Shown: in pieces, positions 26,926-37,100 of the stretch
Position numbering within the stretch: position 1 is the stretch's first letter
Layout: the number at the start of each line of letters is the position of its first letter
Assembly (NCBI RefSeq): GCF_004331645.1
Contig: NZ_SJSK01000006.1
Location: 62,001 to 126,000, forward strand
Source of the DNA: Pedobacter frigiditerrae
Lineage (GTDB): Bacteria; Bacteroidota; Bacteroidia; Sphingobacteriales; Sphingobacteriaceae
Reading direction: 5' to 3'
DNA length: 64,000 nucleotides
The notes under the pieces: generated by a model
Database searches by the model: none
Seen by the model: the letters and a program-made list of their open reading frames with translations, nothing else
What the model was told of the DNA's origin: nothing
Program-made: the position numbers and the translations under genes

Positions 26926-28326
26926 ATGTCAAAATCAATAAATAAAATACTATTGGGATGTGTGGTATTGCTATTTGCTGCATGTGAAAAGACGGTAGAA
27001 ATAGATCCACCATTGAATGAGATCACCACCGCTCAGGTTTTTTCTACAGATAAATTAGCCACCAGTGCCATGGCAGGCGTGTATACAGGGCTAGCATCTA
27101 CAACTACACAAAATAATGTAAATACGGTTTACTCTTCGCTATATGCTGATGACCTTGCTTACCTTGCCGTAAATCCAACATACTTGGAAGTGGCTAATAA
27201 TTCTTATTCTGCTTTGAGTACTTTTCAAGGCACTATATTTTCAGAATGGTACAGTGTTATTTACAGGGCCAATTCTGTAATCGAAGGTCTTCAGAAATAC
27301 GAAGGTACATCAGCACAGGTTAAAAAACAACTAACAGCAGAATCTAAAGTGATCAGGGCCTATTGTTACTTTAATTTGATCAATACTTTTGGTGATGTTC
27401 CTCTTGTGCTTACAACTGATGTAACTATTTCTGCACTACAGCCAAAGGAAACAGTTGCAACTATTTACAAACAAATTATTGCTGATTTATCTGAAGGAAA
27501 AGCAAACCTCCTAGATAACTATTCGGCATCATCTAACACACGCCTGGGTGTAAATAAATTTGTTGCTACGGCACTTTTGGCTAGAACTTATTTATTTACC
27601 GGCGATTATGCTGCCGCTGAAAGCAATGCATCTGAAGTAATTACCGCGTCTAATTTGTTTAGCATTATTCCTGCCGCAACGATGACTACTGGGGTTTGGA
27701 CAAAAAATAACCCAGAAAGTATTTGGCAAATGTCCTCACCAATAGCTATCACAAATCAATACACCGTTGAGGCTGGTACCTTTTTAGCTACGGTAACTAC
27801 AAGTCCACAATTTGAGATTAGAAGTTCACTTTTGCAACAGTTTGATTCGAACGATTTGAGACGTAAAAATTGGATGAGAACCTATGGTACGGGTATTAAT
27901 GCAAGAGTTTTACCTTACAAATATAAGTATGCTACCAATGCTGAAGCGGTGACTGCAGGTGTGATAGAAGGTCCAACAGTTTTGCGTTTGGCAGAGCAAT
28001 ATTTGATCCGGGCAGAGGCTAGAGCAAGAATTGGGACAAACATTACTGGAGCACGTACTGATATGAATGTTATCCGTACAAGAGCTGAGGCGACAGTAAG
28101 TATCACAACTGATCCCGCTGTATTGCTTCAAGAGATTTTGTTGGAAACAAGAAAAGAATTCTTTTGTGAACAAACTCACCGATGGTTTAACATTAAAAGG
28201 CTTGGGCAGGCGGATGCCATATTAACAGCATTAAAACCAGGTTATAAACCAACTTCAAAATTACTTCCAATACCAACGGCCAATATTGATGCCAACCCTA
28301 ACCTAATACAAAATCCAGGTTACTAA
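26926..28326 (+). CDS. SusD-like surface lipoprotein, Sus locus S2
   Basis: 466-aa RagB/SusD-family lipoprotein with lipobox LLFAAC (Cys near residue 20) and the usual EKTVEIDPPLNEITT start. The TPR-like part includes LTAESKVIRAYCYFNLINTFGDVPLVL; the C-terminus has ETRKEFFCEQTHRWFNIKRLG and ANPNLIQNPGY. It lies 11 bp after SusC and 6 bp before the metalloprotease gene, so it is in the same transcript. Likely captures the S2 ligand at the surface. Confidence 0.91.
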   Translation: MSKSINKILLGCVVLLFAACEKTVEIDPPLNEITTAQVFSTDKLATSAMAGVYTGLASTTTQNNVNTVYSSLYADDLAYLAVNPTYLEVANNSYSALSTFQGTIFSEWYSVIYRANSVIEGLQKYEGTSAQVKKQLTAESKVIRAYCYFNLINTFGDVPLVLTTDVTISALQPKETVATIYKQIIADLSEGKANLLDNYSASSNTRLGVNKFVATALLARTYLFTGDYAAAESNASEVITASNLFSIIPAATMTTGVWTKNNPESIWQMSSPIAITNQYTVEAGTFLATVTTSPQFEIRSSLLQQFDSNDLRRKNWMRTYGTGINARVLPYKYKYATNAEAVTAGVIEGPTVLRLAEQYLIRAEARARIGTNITGARTDMNVIRTRAEATVSITTDPAVLLQEILLETRKEFFCEQTHRWFNIKRLGQADAILTALKPGYKPTSKLLPIPTANIDANPNLIQNPGY

Positions 28327-28332
28327 ACAGAA

Positions 28333-30894
28333 ATGAAGAATAAAATATATCAGGTTAACACCAAGCTTAGAGGCTTGGTGTTGGCTACCGCTTTGCTTAC
28401 AATTTCAGTAGCGTCTTGTAGCATTATCAAAAAGAAAAAGAAAGTTGCACCAGTAAATGCAACTACAGCTGTCGCAAAACCAAAAGTTGATACGGTTAAA
28501 AATGCACTTAAGCCCTACGATGAAATTATTACCGCCAAGGCAGTAACTCAAAAAGGTTTATTTACCGTGCATAAGTTAAATGATAAGTACTTTTTTGAGA
28601 TCTCTAATCAGTTGCTAAAAAAAGAAATCTTAGCCGTTAACCGATTGAGCAAGTCTACTCCAGGTGCGGGCAACTATGGTGGAGAGGAAGTAAGTTCGCA
28701 TATTGTGTATTGGGAACTTGGGCCAAATAACAAATTGTTTTTAAAAGTTTCTGCGACGGTAAGTATAGCCGATTCTACCGATATGATTTCAAAAGCGGTA
28801 GCAAGTTCAAACCTGAATCCAATTTTGGCTGCCTTTCCAATCAAAGCCAAAAGCAAGGATTCTTCTGGAGTAGTTATTGATGTTACCGATTTTCTAATCA
28901 GTGAAAACCCACTATTGTCGTTCGACGCAAATAATAAAAAATCTTATGGTTTGGCTGCGCAGATGGCAGATCGTTCTTACATCGAAAGTGTAAAAAGTTT
29001 CCCAATCAATACAGAAGTGAAAAGCATTAGAACTTATATGGCTGTTGGAGGTAATCTTCCCGCTGCAAGCGAAGCCGGTGCCATTACTTTAGGTATGAAC
29101 ACTTCGTTTTTGAAGTTGCCAGAAAATCCATTGAGAAAACGGATTTATGACCCAAGGGTTGGTTTTTTTGCCAGTGTGAATGTTAAGTATGCGGATAATC
29201 AACAAAAAGTACAGCAAGAAGCTTTCATCCACCGTTGGAGATTGGAGCCTAAAGAAGAAGATCTCGAAAAGTTTAGAAAAGGCGAACTCGTAGAGCCTAA
29301 AAAACAAATTGTCTATTATATCGATCCGGCAACGCCAAAACAGTGGCGTCAATATTTAATCGCTGGTGTTAACGATTGGCAGAAAGCCTTTGAACAAGCT
29401 GGTTTCAAAAATGCGATTGTGGGCAAGGAGTGGCCGGAGGCAGATAGCACCATGAGTTTAGATGATGCCCGCTTTTCGGTGATCCGTTATTTTGCTTCGG
29501 CAACGCAAAATGCTTATGGACCTAACATAGCCGATCCACGTACGGGTGAGATTTTAGAAAGCCACATCGGTTGGTACCACAACGTGATGAATTTGGTGCA
29601 TCGCTGGTATATGATCCAAGCGGGAGCAATTGATCCGCGTGCACGCAAGAACAAATTTGACGAAGAATTAATGGGGCAATTGATTCGTTTTGTTTCTTCA
29701 CATGAAATTGGACATACCCTTGGACTCCGTCATAACATGGGTGCGAGCAGCACTGTTCCTGTAGAAAAATTGCGTGATAAGAAATGGGTTGAAGCACATG
29801 GGCACACGCCATCAATTATGGATTATGCACGTTTCAATTATGTGGCTCAACCAGAAGACGGGATTAGTGAAAAAGGAATTTTCCCTAGAATTAACGATTA
29901 CGATAAATGGGCAATTCAATGGGGATATAAACCCATTTTAGACACGCGGGATGCCCAAGAAGATAAAAAGATTTTAAATAAAATAACCATTGATAGTTTA
30001 GCTTCCAATAAAAGGCTTTGGTTTGGAGGTGAGGGTAGGGATCAAGATCCTCGGTCGCAAGCAGAAGATTTGGGCGATGATGGAATTAAGGCAAGTCTCT
30101 ATGGAATTAAAAACCTAAAAAGAATTGTTCCTCAATTAATTAATTGGACAAGGGAGGACGGGGAAGATTATTCATCTCTTAAAGAAATGTATAAAGAAGC
30201 CGTAGGTCAGTATAGCCGCTATGCTTTTCATGTACTGAAAAATTTGGGTGGCGTAATGGTAACAGAAAAAACCTACGATCAGCCAGGCGCTGTTTACCAA
30301 GCAGTAAGTTTGCAGAAACAGAAAGAAGCAATCAAATTCTATAATGAGCAGGTTTTTGCCACTCCAAAATGGCTAATGAACAAGGATATTATTAACAAAA
30401 TTGATCCATTGTTTGGCTTTAATGATGTGCAAAGTGTACAAAGAGAAGTTGTAGCCTCGATTACTTCTCAAAGCAGACTATACAGAATGATGGTAAACCA
30501 ACGTGATAACGGAAAGGGAGCCTATTCGCCAACAGAATGGCTTAATGACTTAAAGAATGGCATTTTTACCGAGTTAATTACTGGTAAGGCAACCGATGAA
30601 TACCGCAGAGCCTTACAAAAAATGTATGTGGGGAGTATCATTACCATGTATAATAAACGCTTTGCGCTGCAAGGCTCATTAGATAATATCATAGCATCGG
30701 TTACACCTACCGAAGTATTGCTTTATTCTAATGTTAAATCTCTTGCTTTTGCGCATTTGAAGGATCTGCGCAGATCTATTGGTAATGGCATTGCCAAAAC
30801 GAAAGATCAAGATACCAAGATCCACTTCGAATACCTTAAACAAATGTTGGATAAGATTTTAACAGAATCTCCAATTCCAGGATTGAACTATTAA
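28333..30894 (+). CDS. Zinc-dependent metalloprotease lipoprotein (DUF5117/DUF4953 type)
   Basis: 853-aa exported peptidase. The signal peptide ends in a lipobox (TISVASC, Cys near residue 29) followed by a lysine-rich stretch. The N-terminal part resembles DUF5117. The central peptidase has the zinc motif HEIGHTLGLRH at residues 457-467 (H457, H461, H467 as ligands and E458 as catalyst), followed by NMGAS and the SIMDYARFNYV region, where the Met-turn of metzincin-like enzymes is expected. The C-terminal half matches DUF4953. Such proteins commonly sit beside SusCD pairs without glycosidases in Bacteroidota. Here it is 6 bp behind SusD and 14 bp before a TlpA-like gene, which suggests surface or periplasmic protein breakdown feeding the transporter. 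Confidence 0.88.
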   Translation: MKNKIYQVNTKLRGLVLATALLTISVASCSIIKKKKKVAPVNATTAVAKPKVDTVKNALKPYDEIITAKAVTQKGLFTVHKLNDKYFFEISNQLLKKEILAVNRLSKSTPGAGNYGGEEVSSHIVYWELGPNNKLFLKVSATVSIADSTDMISKAVASSNLNPILAAFPIKAKSKDSSGVVIDVTDFLISENPLLSFDANNKKSYGLAAQMADRSYIESVKSFPINTEVKSIRTYMAVGGNLPAASEAGAITLGMNTSFLKLPENPLRKRIYDPRVGFFASVNVKYADNQQKVQQEAFIHRWRLEPKEEDLEKFRKGELVEPKKQIVYYIDPATPKQWRQYLIAGVNDWQKAFEQAGFKNAIVGKEWPEADSTMSLDDARFSVIRYFASATQNAYGPNIADPRTGEILESHIGWYHNVMNLVHRWYMIQAGAIDPRARKNKFDEELMGQLIRFVSSHEIGHTLGLRHNMGASSTVPVEKLRDKKWVEAHGHTPSIMDYARFNYVAQPEDGISEKGIFPRINDYDKWAIQWGYKPILDTRDAQEDKKILNKITIDSLASNKRLWFGGEGRDQDPRSQAEDLGDDGIKASLYGIKNLKRIVPQLINWTREDGEDYSSLKEMYKEAVGQYSRYAFHVLKNLGGVMVTEKTYDQPGAVYQAVSLQKQKEAIKFYNEQVFATPKWLMNKDIINKIDPLFGFNDVQSVQREVVASITSQSRLYRMMVNQRDNGKGAYSPTEWLNDLKNGIFTELITGKATDEYRRALQKMYVGSIITMYNKRFALQGSLDNIIASVTPTEVLLYSNVKSLAFAHLKDLRRSIGNGIAKTKDQDTKIHFEYLKQMLDKILTESPIPGLNY

Positions 30895-30908
30895 GCTAAA
30901 GAAAAACG

Positions 30909-31982
30909 ATGAAAATTTCAAGATACCATTTATTAAGTTTGCTGTTTTGGTGCTTGTCCTTTCAGGCAAATGCACTGCAAACTGCAACGTTTATTGGCAA
31001 GATTGAGGGTTTGGGAAGGGGGAAAATTTACCTCTCATATACTTTAGCAGGATTGACAACTATTGATTCTGCCTTATCAAATGATGATAAATTTTCGCTG
31101 ACCAAAACATTTAAAGAACCTGTTTTGTGTACATTATCCAATTCGTTAAATAAACAAATCAGGATTCTTGTAGCAGAAAATAATGCCATTTCGATCACTG
31201 GTAAATTAAATACGTTTTACGGTTTGAAAATAACCGGATCCATAGAAAACGACGTTTACACTTCTTTCCGAGAGTCTATTTCGGCCTTGCCAGGTAGACC
31301 AAAACGGACTGGCGATGAAATGAAGGATAAAGCAATTTTAGCTGCTTATATAGCGCAAAATAAGCTATTGAAAGATAGCGTGTTGGCCATTTTGTTGAAA
31401 CGTTATCCGAATAATATTTCGTCTGCTATCTCAATTTTTGATCAGTATGTGACCTATCCCGATAGGAAACGTGCTATTGAAGGTTATTCGCAATTATCAG
31501 GCAAAGTAAAAACCTCGTCGTTTGGGAAACGCATTAAGATTTTTATCGATGCGGATCAACTGACCAACATTGGGGCAACTGCGGCCGATTTTAGCTTGAA
31601 AGATCAGTTTGGGAAATCAGTTTCACTGAGCAGTTTCAAAGGGAAATATGTATTAATAGATTTCTGGGCCAGTTGGTGCATGCCGTGTAGGAAAGAAAAT
31701 CCAAATCTGATGATGGCTTATCAGCATTACAAAAGTAGAGGATTTGAAGTTGTAGGATTATCCATGGATGCCTCGAAAGAAAACTGGCTTTTAGCGGTTA
31801 AGCAAGATGGCTTGACTTGGCAACAGTTAAATGATGCTGAATCAACGAGTGGTAAGGTAGCCGAGATGTACGGTGTAAAAAGTTTGCCAGCCAATTTTTT
31901 AGTAGACAGAAATGGAGTTATCATAGCAAGAAACTTGCGTGGTAACGAGCTCGAAAAAAAGCTAGAAATGCTTTTCAAATAA
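30909..31982 (+). CDS. TlpA-like thiol:disulfide oxidoreductase with DUF4369-like N-domain
   Basis: 357-aa exported thioredoxin-fold protein. A signal peptide covers residues 1-22. Residues about 25-115 form a DUF4369-like beta domain (TATFIGKIEGLGRGKIYLSYT). The AhpC/TSA-thioredoxin domain (about 220-357) has the active site WASWCMPCRKENP with C257 and C260 and the cis-Pro region SLPANFLVD. It reduces or exchanges disulfides in the periplasm, and in this operon its partner may be the metalloprotease or its substrates. The gene is 14 bp after the metalloprotease. Confidence 0.86.
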   Translation: MKISRYHLLSLLFWCLSFQANALQTATFIGKIEGLGRGKIYLSYTLAGLTTIDSALSNDDKFSLTKTFKEPVLCTLSNSLNKQIRILVAENNAISITGKLNTFYGLKITGSIENDVYTSFRESISALPGRPKRTGDEMKDKAILAAYIAQNKLLKDSVLAILLKRYPNNISSAISIFDQYVTYPDRKRAIEGYSQLSGKVKTSSFGKRIKIFIDADQLTNIGATAADFSLKDQFGKSVSLSSFKGKYVLIDFWASWCMPCRKENPNLMMAYQHYKSRGFEVVGLSMDASKENWLLAVKQDGLTWQQLNDAESTSGKVAEMYGVKSLPANFLVDRNGVIIARNLRGNELEKKLEMLFK

Positions 31983-32090
31983 TGAAGGTTAATTAGTTAA
32001 TAGTTACGAAAACGCAGTTGGTGGATGCCGCTGCGTTTTTATTTTCCGATGCTCTTTCCTAATTATAAAATACGAATTCTAAAAAATAAC

Positions 32091-33335
32091 ATGAAAAAAT
32101 ATATCTTATTCGCAGTTATCTTATTGCTAAAAGTTCAGCTTCTAGCAAATACTAAAGCCCTATCTTCTAATACCGACACAGTATTGATTTTAAAAAATGC
32201 AAATGTTTTAAACGCTGAGGGCACAAAATTTCTAAAAGGTAAAGATATTACTATACGCGGTGGTAAAATTGTTAAAATTGGACGATCGTCAAAGCTTATT
32301 GCTGGTGCAAAGATCATGGATTTGGCCGGAAAATATATTGTTCCTGGATTAATTGATGCCCACGTTCACGTTACTGCTAAGTATAAAAATAATCTTGAAA
32401 ATACGTTTAAGGATTTAAATTACTACCTCCGTCACGGAATTACATCTGTAAGAGATGCTGCTGGCGACGGAGAGGCACTTCTCAAAGCGCAAACTGCCAT
32501 CCGAAAAGGTGAAAGAAGTGGTGCTGATGTATTTTTTGCATCATTTATGGCGGGTGATTGGTACTATAACCGAGGTCAGAATATTAGAAAGGAGCCCTAT
32601 ACACCATGGGAACAGCGTTTGATTCCTGGTGATGATTTAGATAAAGCGATGGCTGAGGCAAAAGCCTGTGGGGCAACTGGTGTAAAACTTTACCATTCTT
32701 TTGATAAAGTTTTTTTGAAAGAAATTGTACGTGCCGCAAAGCGAAATGGGCTAAAAGTTTGGGGGCACGTGATGATGTATCCTGCCAAGCCAATTGAAGT
32801 TGCAGCGGCAGGAGTGGAAGTGCTGTCTCATGTTTCTATGTTGGAGGTAATGAGGACAGATACACTATTTAATCGAAGAACTACCCCTATGGCTTATAAA
32901 GACAGTATAATCGCGAATATTGATATTGTTCCATTTTGCAAAATGATGAAAAAAAGGGGCGCTATTTTAGATGCTACGCTTTGCGTTTCTGGAGAACGAG
33001 ATCCTTGGGTGTTTCCCTTATTGAAGCGTGTTCATGAACAAGGTGTAATGATTGATGCCGGCACTGATCAAATTGTGGATTTGAAAAGGGAGTTTCCACG
33101 CTTGATTGATGAGCTCGGTTATTTTGTTGAAAAGTGTGGATTTACTCCTGCGGAGGCACTTTATTCAGCAACACAAATATCGGCAGACGTAATTGGACAA
33201 AAGAAAAACCGTGGGAGTATTGAATTAGGTAAGAGGGCAGATTTATTAATCTTGGAAAGCAATCCTTTATTGGATATTAACTCCCTGCAAAATATCCAAA
33301 CAGTTATTCAGCATGGCAAGATTGTTGACAGATAG
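32091..33335 (+). CDS. Exported amidohydrolase (imidazolonepropionase-like family)
   Basis: Metal-dependent amidohydrolase of 414 aa, start chosen at ATG 32091 because MKKYILFAVILLLKVQLLAN is a good signal peptide; the in-frame ATG at 32025 would place 22 odd residues before it. Motifs in order: DAHVHV (metal-binding HxH), GVKLYHSFDK (Lys, possibly carboxylated), WGHVMM and LSHVSM (metal histidines), DAGTDQI (catalytic Asp), ending with a beta-domain (GKRADLLILESNPL). Relatives include prolidase-like and dipeptide-cleaving enzymes, which fits a peptide-using operon. About 110 bp separates it from the TlpA gene. Exact substrate unknown. Confidence 0.83.
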   Translation: MKKYILFAVILLLKVQLLANTKALSSNTDTVLILKNANVLNAEGTKFLKGKDITIRGGKIVKIGRSSKLIAGAKIMDLAGKYIVPGLIDAHVHVTAKYKNNLENTFKDLNYYLRHGITSVRDAAGDGEALLKAQTAIRKGERSGADVFFASFMAGDWYYNRGQNIRKEPYTPWEQRLIPGDDLDKAMAEAKACGATGVKLYHSFDKVFLKEIVRAAKRNGLKVWGHVMMYPAKPIEVAAAGVEVLSHVSMLEVMRTDTLFNRRTTPMAYKDSIIANIDIVPFCKMMKKRGAILDATLCVSGERDPWVFPLLKRVHEQGVMIDAGTDQIVDLKREFPRLIDELGYFVEKCGFTPAEALYSATQISADVIGQKKNRGSIELGKRADLLILESNPLLDINSLQNIQTVIQHGKIVDR

Positions 33336-33378
33336 TTAGAAAGGATTACCCATTATGATTCAGTATTTGTTGATAATT

Positions 33379-33606
33379 TTAGATTATTATACTCACCCAG
33401 GATTTATGGCTGAAGTTAAAAGGCTTCTCTATCGCAGCATATTTTTCTTTTAGCTGGTCAATTTTTTCACTTTTGCATCTGATCGTAATGCGATCAAACG
33501 AATCAATATCGAAAAGGCAAAACATATTATTTCGTGCATAAAAGACTAGAATTGCTTTCGAGTTTTTGAAGAAACCACTAAAGGGCATTCCTTCAGCAGC
33601 CTGCTC
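33379..33606 (-). pseudogene. MmcQ/YjbR-like protein fragment
   Basis: On the minus strand the last 75 codons read EGMPFSGFFKNSKAILVFYARNN, then FDRITIRCKSEKIDQLKEKYAAIEKPFNFSHKSW, which resembles the middle and C-terminal part of MmcQ/YjbR-family proteins (pattern mF-f-L, the inl-KCdPe-a-eLRe-Y pattern and the final H-KKhW). The 5' part is replaced by the cupin fragment on the other strand. The C-terminus stops soon after the KSW, a little early. Resemblance is moderate; a fragment of something related is the safe reading. Confidence 0.45.
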
Positions 33607-33608
33607 AA

Positions 33609-33821
33609 ATGACAGACAAAACTCATCAGGAACAAGGCAGTAGGGCAGAACCGATAAAGAAAGGTGACGTGGTAAATATTCCAGAAAATGTATCACATTG
33701 GCACGGCGCATCGGCTACGACCAAAATGGTTCACATTGCCATTACCAATTTCAAGGATGAGACACAGGTAATGTGGTTACATCCTGTATCTAACGAAGAA
33801 TACAATGAAATAAGAGGCTAA
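33609..33821 (+). pseudogene. C-terminal fragment of a cupin-domain protein
   Basis: About 70 codons read DVVNIPENVSHWHGASATTKMVHIAIT, then VMWLHPVSNEEYNEI, the second half of a small cupin of the type associated with carboxymuconolactone decarboxylases (GDVV-IP-NV-HWHGA is the signature). The first cupin motif and signal region are missing; only about half of the usual 130 or more residues remain. The upstream end abuts a fragment of an unrelated gene on the other strand at about 33606, so a deletion joined the two. Confidence 0.6.
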
Positions 33822-33970
33822 GACCACGATAAATAAGCTTTGGTTTGTGATATTTCAAATCAAGAAAAGTATGCTTACATTATTCTAAAGGATTTCGTCA
33901 ATTTTTGCAATTCTCATAAGGTCATCAAGAAGGTTTCTAGAAAAATACACAGTCTCGAGAGCAGATTAAA

Positions 33971-34007
33971 AGCCTTACAGCAATGTAAGGCTTTTTTGTT
34001 TTTAAAG
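33971..34007 (+). terminator. Terminator hairpin, scar site C
   Basis: AGCCTTACA at 33971-33979 pairs with TGTAAGGCT at 33984-33992 around a GCAA tetraloop, followed by TTTTTGTTTTT. The second arm and the following bases (to about 34007) match the corresponding 29 nt at site D (48155-48183) at 25 positions. It stands between the S2 fragments and the S3 regulator, with no intact gene directly upstream to terminate. Confidence 0.75.
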
Positions 34008-34187
34008 GTTTATGATGAACTGTCTTATGATGTAATAGCGATGAAAATGAATTTGCACAGGTCATTTTCTTGACGCTGACTTACGGTTTTTAAATAGCCA
34101 GAATTGGGATAGTTCGTATTTAACTTTATATTCGTTGTATTTCACATCCCATTAGGCTTTAAAAATTTCTGCCCAAATACAAAACCA

Positions 34188-37100
34188 ATGAAATTTATAA
34201 GAACAGTTTTTTTATACTGCTTCAGTTTATTATTCATAAATATTTCTGTTGCCCAGCAAAGCAGCAGCTTCAGTAATTCGAAGCAGGATAAGAATGAAAT
34301 CAAGACATATACTACTAAAGACGGCCTTCCATCCAGAAACACTACTGCAACACTACGTGATAAAAGAGGCTTTATTTGGGTAGGAACCGAAAATGGCTTA
34401 TGTCGTTTTGATGGCTATGCGTTTAAGGTTTTTTCGAATAAACTGGGTGATACCACCTCGCTCACTAATAATTTTGTTAATGCCATAGTTGAAGATCGTA
34501 CTGGAAAAATCTGGGTTGCCACGATGGATGGACTTAATTTATTAGATCCGCTAACAGAAACATTCACTAGGTTTTTGCATAACGACAAACGTCCAAATTC
34601 ATTAAGTAATAATAAGGTGTGGTCTGTTTTGTGTGATAGAGCTGGCGCAGTATGGGTAGGGACTGATGATGGGTTTAATCAATTTATACCTAACCGAAAA
34701 GAATTTTTATCATTTAAGCCTAATTCATCTAAAAGTGGAAGTATGATGGGTAAGTCAGTAAATTCTATCATTGAAGATGATAAGGGAGATTTATGGCTGG
34801 GAAATTGGAGTGCAGGCCTTAATCGCTTTGATAAGAAAAAAAGAACTTTTACAAATTATTCACAATACCAAAAACCTGGATTTAAAAATCCAAATGATGT
34901 GTGGGCCTTGTCTTATGCATCTGATGGTAGCATTTGGGTTGGTACCTATTGGGATGGTCTTTTTAGTTTTAATCCGAAAACAAATCAATTTACAAAAATA
35001 ACAATACCAGATCAAGAAAATTATTCAGTTTTCAGCATTTTAGTAGCTAGTAAAGATCTTTTATTAGTAGGTGGTAATAACGGTTTTTATTGGCATAATA
35101 CACTTACAAAAACCTGGGAAAAGATTAAGGATTTACAAAATTACTCTTATTGTGATGCTTATAAGGACAAGGATGGGATTATATGGATCAATGCGATAAA
35201 TGGGTTAAGAAAGATAGATCATCAACAATATAAGTTTAATTTAAATGAACTCCTGTTGGGTAACCGTGAAATCAAAAGTATGGTTATCCTCGATTCAGTT
35301 GTATGGCTGGGAACAAACAATGGGCTTTTTAAGATCGATAAACACTCTGGTAGGTTAACTACTTTTACTAAAAATAGAAATCCTAATAGTTTAACCAGTA
35401 ATGAGATACTGAAAATTTACATGGATAGTAAAAAGATTTTATGGGTGCTTACAGAAAATGGCTTTGATAGTTATGATGAAAAAAACAATCAGTTTAAACA
35501 TCATTACCATCATTCTGCTATTGGTAACTTATTTAATGAAGATGTATTTAGGGATATACTTGAAATAGAAAGTGGTATTTATGTTTTAGCAACAGATGCA
35601 GGGCTCAAAATTTACGACAGCAATAAGAACCAATTTAAACACTATTATAACCAGCCTAAAAATCCTTCTTCCATAAATAACAATCACACTTATGCTTTGG
35701 CTAAAGCACCAGATGGAAAGATTTGGGTTGGAACGTATGGTGGAGGGGTAAATATTTTCGATAGGAAGACGGGCCGTTTCAGTTCTATAGAGGCCGCAGA
35801 AAGTGGTAGTAAAGGATTAAGCAGTAATATTGTTAAAGCTATCTTCACCGATTCGAAAGAAAATATATGGGTATGTACCCCAGATGGTTTAAATAAGTAT
35901 GTTTCAAACGAAAAGCGTTTTCATATTTATGCTAAAATGAATGGCTTTTCGAGTAATGTGTTTAATGATATAGCCGAAGATGCGAATGGTAAAATTTGGT
36001 TGACCACTGAAAATGGGATATCAAGTTTAGACCCCATTACTAACAAAGTAAGAAATTTTGATGAGGCAGATGGGGTAGCAGTCAATTCCATTATTAAAAG
36101 CAATGGAAAATTAATTTACGTTGCCGGAAATAAAGGTTATTTTTCTTTTGATCCGCACCAACTGAGGTTCAATAAAGTGGCACCACCGGTTTACTTTACT
36201 GATTTTCAGTTATTCAATAAATCAGTATTACCAAATGTAGAAGGGCCGCTGAAGGAAAACCTAAATATTGCAAAACAAATTACCTTAAAATATGATCAAA
36301 GTGTTTTCTCTTTAGAGTTTGTGGCACTTAATTACGCCTACCCTTGGAAAAATGGTTATGCCTATAAATTGGTGGGTTTTGATAAAAAGTGGAATTATGT
36401 AGGTAACCAACGAAAGGCCACTTATACCAACTTAAATCCAGGAACTTACCAGTTTCTAGTGAAGGCATCTAACAACGATGGTGTGTGGAATGATGCTGGA
36501 ACTTCCATTATCATCAAGATTAATCCACCATGGTATTTGAGTTGGTGGGCTTACCTTATCTATGCTGTGGCTATTGGTCTGAGTGCCTATTTATATGTTT
36601 CATATAAGAGAAAACAAGATGAACTTAAGTATGAAATTAAGGTTGCGCATATAGAAAGTGAAAAGGAAAAAGAACTTAATGAGCGAAAACTATCTTTTTT
36701 CACCAATATTTCCCATGAATTTAGAACACCACTTACGCTAATCATCAACCCTGTTAAAGAACTGCTTTATCAAGACGATAAAAACCTTGATACGAGCAGT
36801 ATGAATATCGTTTACAGAAATGCTAAGCGATTATTAAGCCTGGTTGATCAGTTATTACTCTTTAGAAAAGCAGATTCCCAAGGTGATACCTTAAAGGCAT
36901 CTAATTTGAATATTGTAAGTTTAGTTAAGGAGGTTTTTTTGTGTTTCTCTCACCAAGCTCGTAGCAAAGCAATCAATTATGAGTTTGTTTCCAGGGTAGA
37001 TCATATAACTGTATTGGCAGATCGAGAGAAGCTAGAAATAGCCATGTTTAATCTCTTATCCAATGCTTTTAAATTTACGCCAGACAGTGGGGCTATTACT

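Larger units (their letters stand above)
33336..34187. other. 852-bp spacer with gene fragments between Sus loci S2 and S3
   Basis: Holds two gene fragments reading away from each other, with their truncated 5' ends joined at about 33606 (MmcQ/YjbR-like on minus, cupin on plus), then a strong terminator at 33971-33990 and about 190 bp upstream of the hybrid sensor gene. A 77-codon open frame at 33840-34073 runs through that terminator and has no family resemblance, so it is not called. Confidence 0.65.

Noticed and set aside
33840..34073. 77-codon open frame on the plus strand
   Set aside because: It runs straight through a strong terminator hairpin and T-run (33971-34002) and has low-complexity lysine-rich composition.
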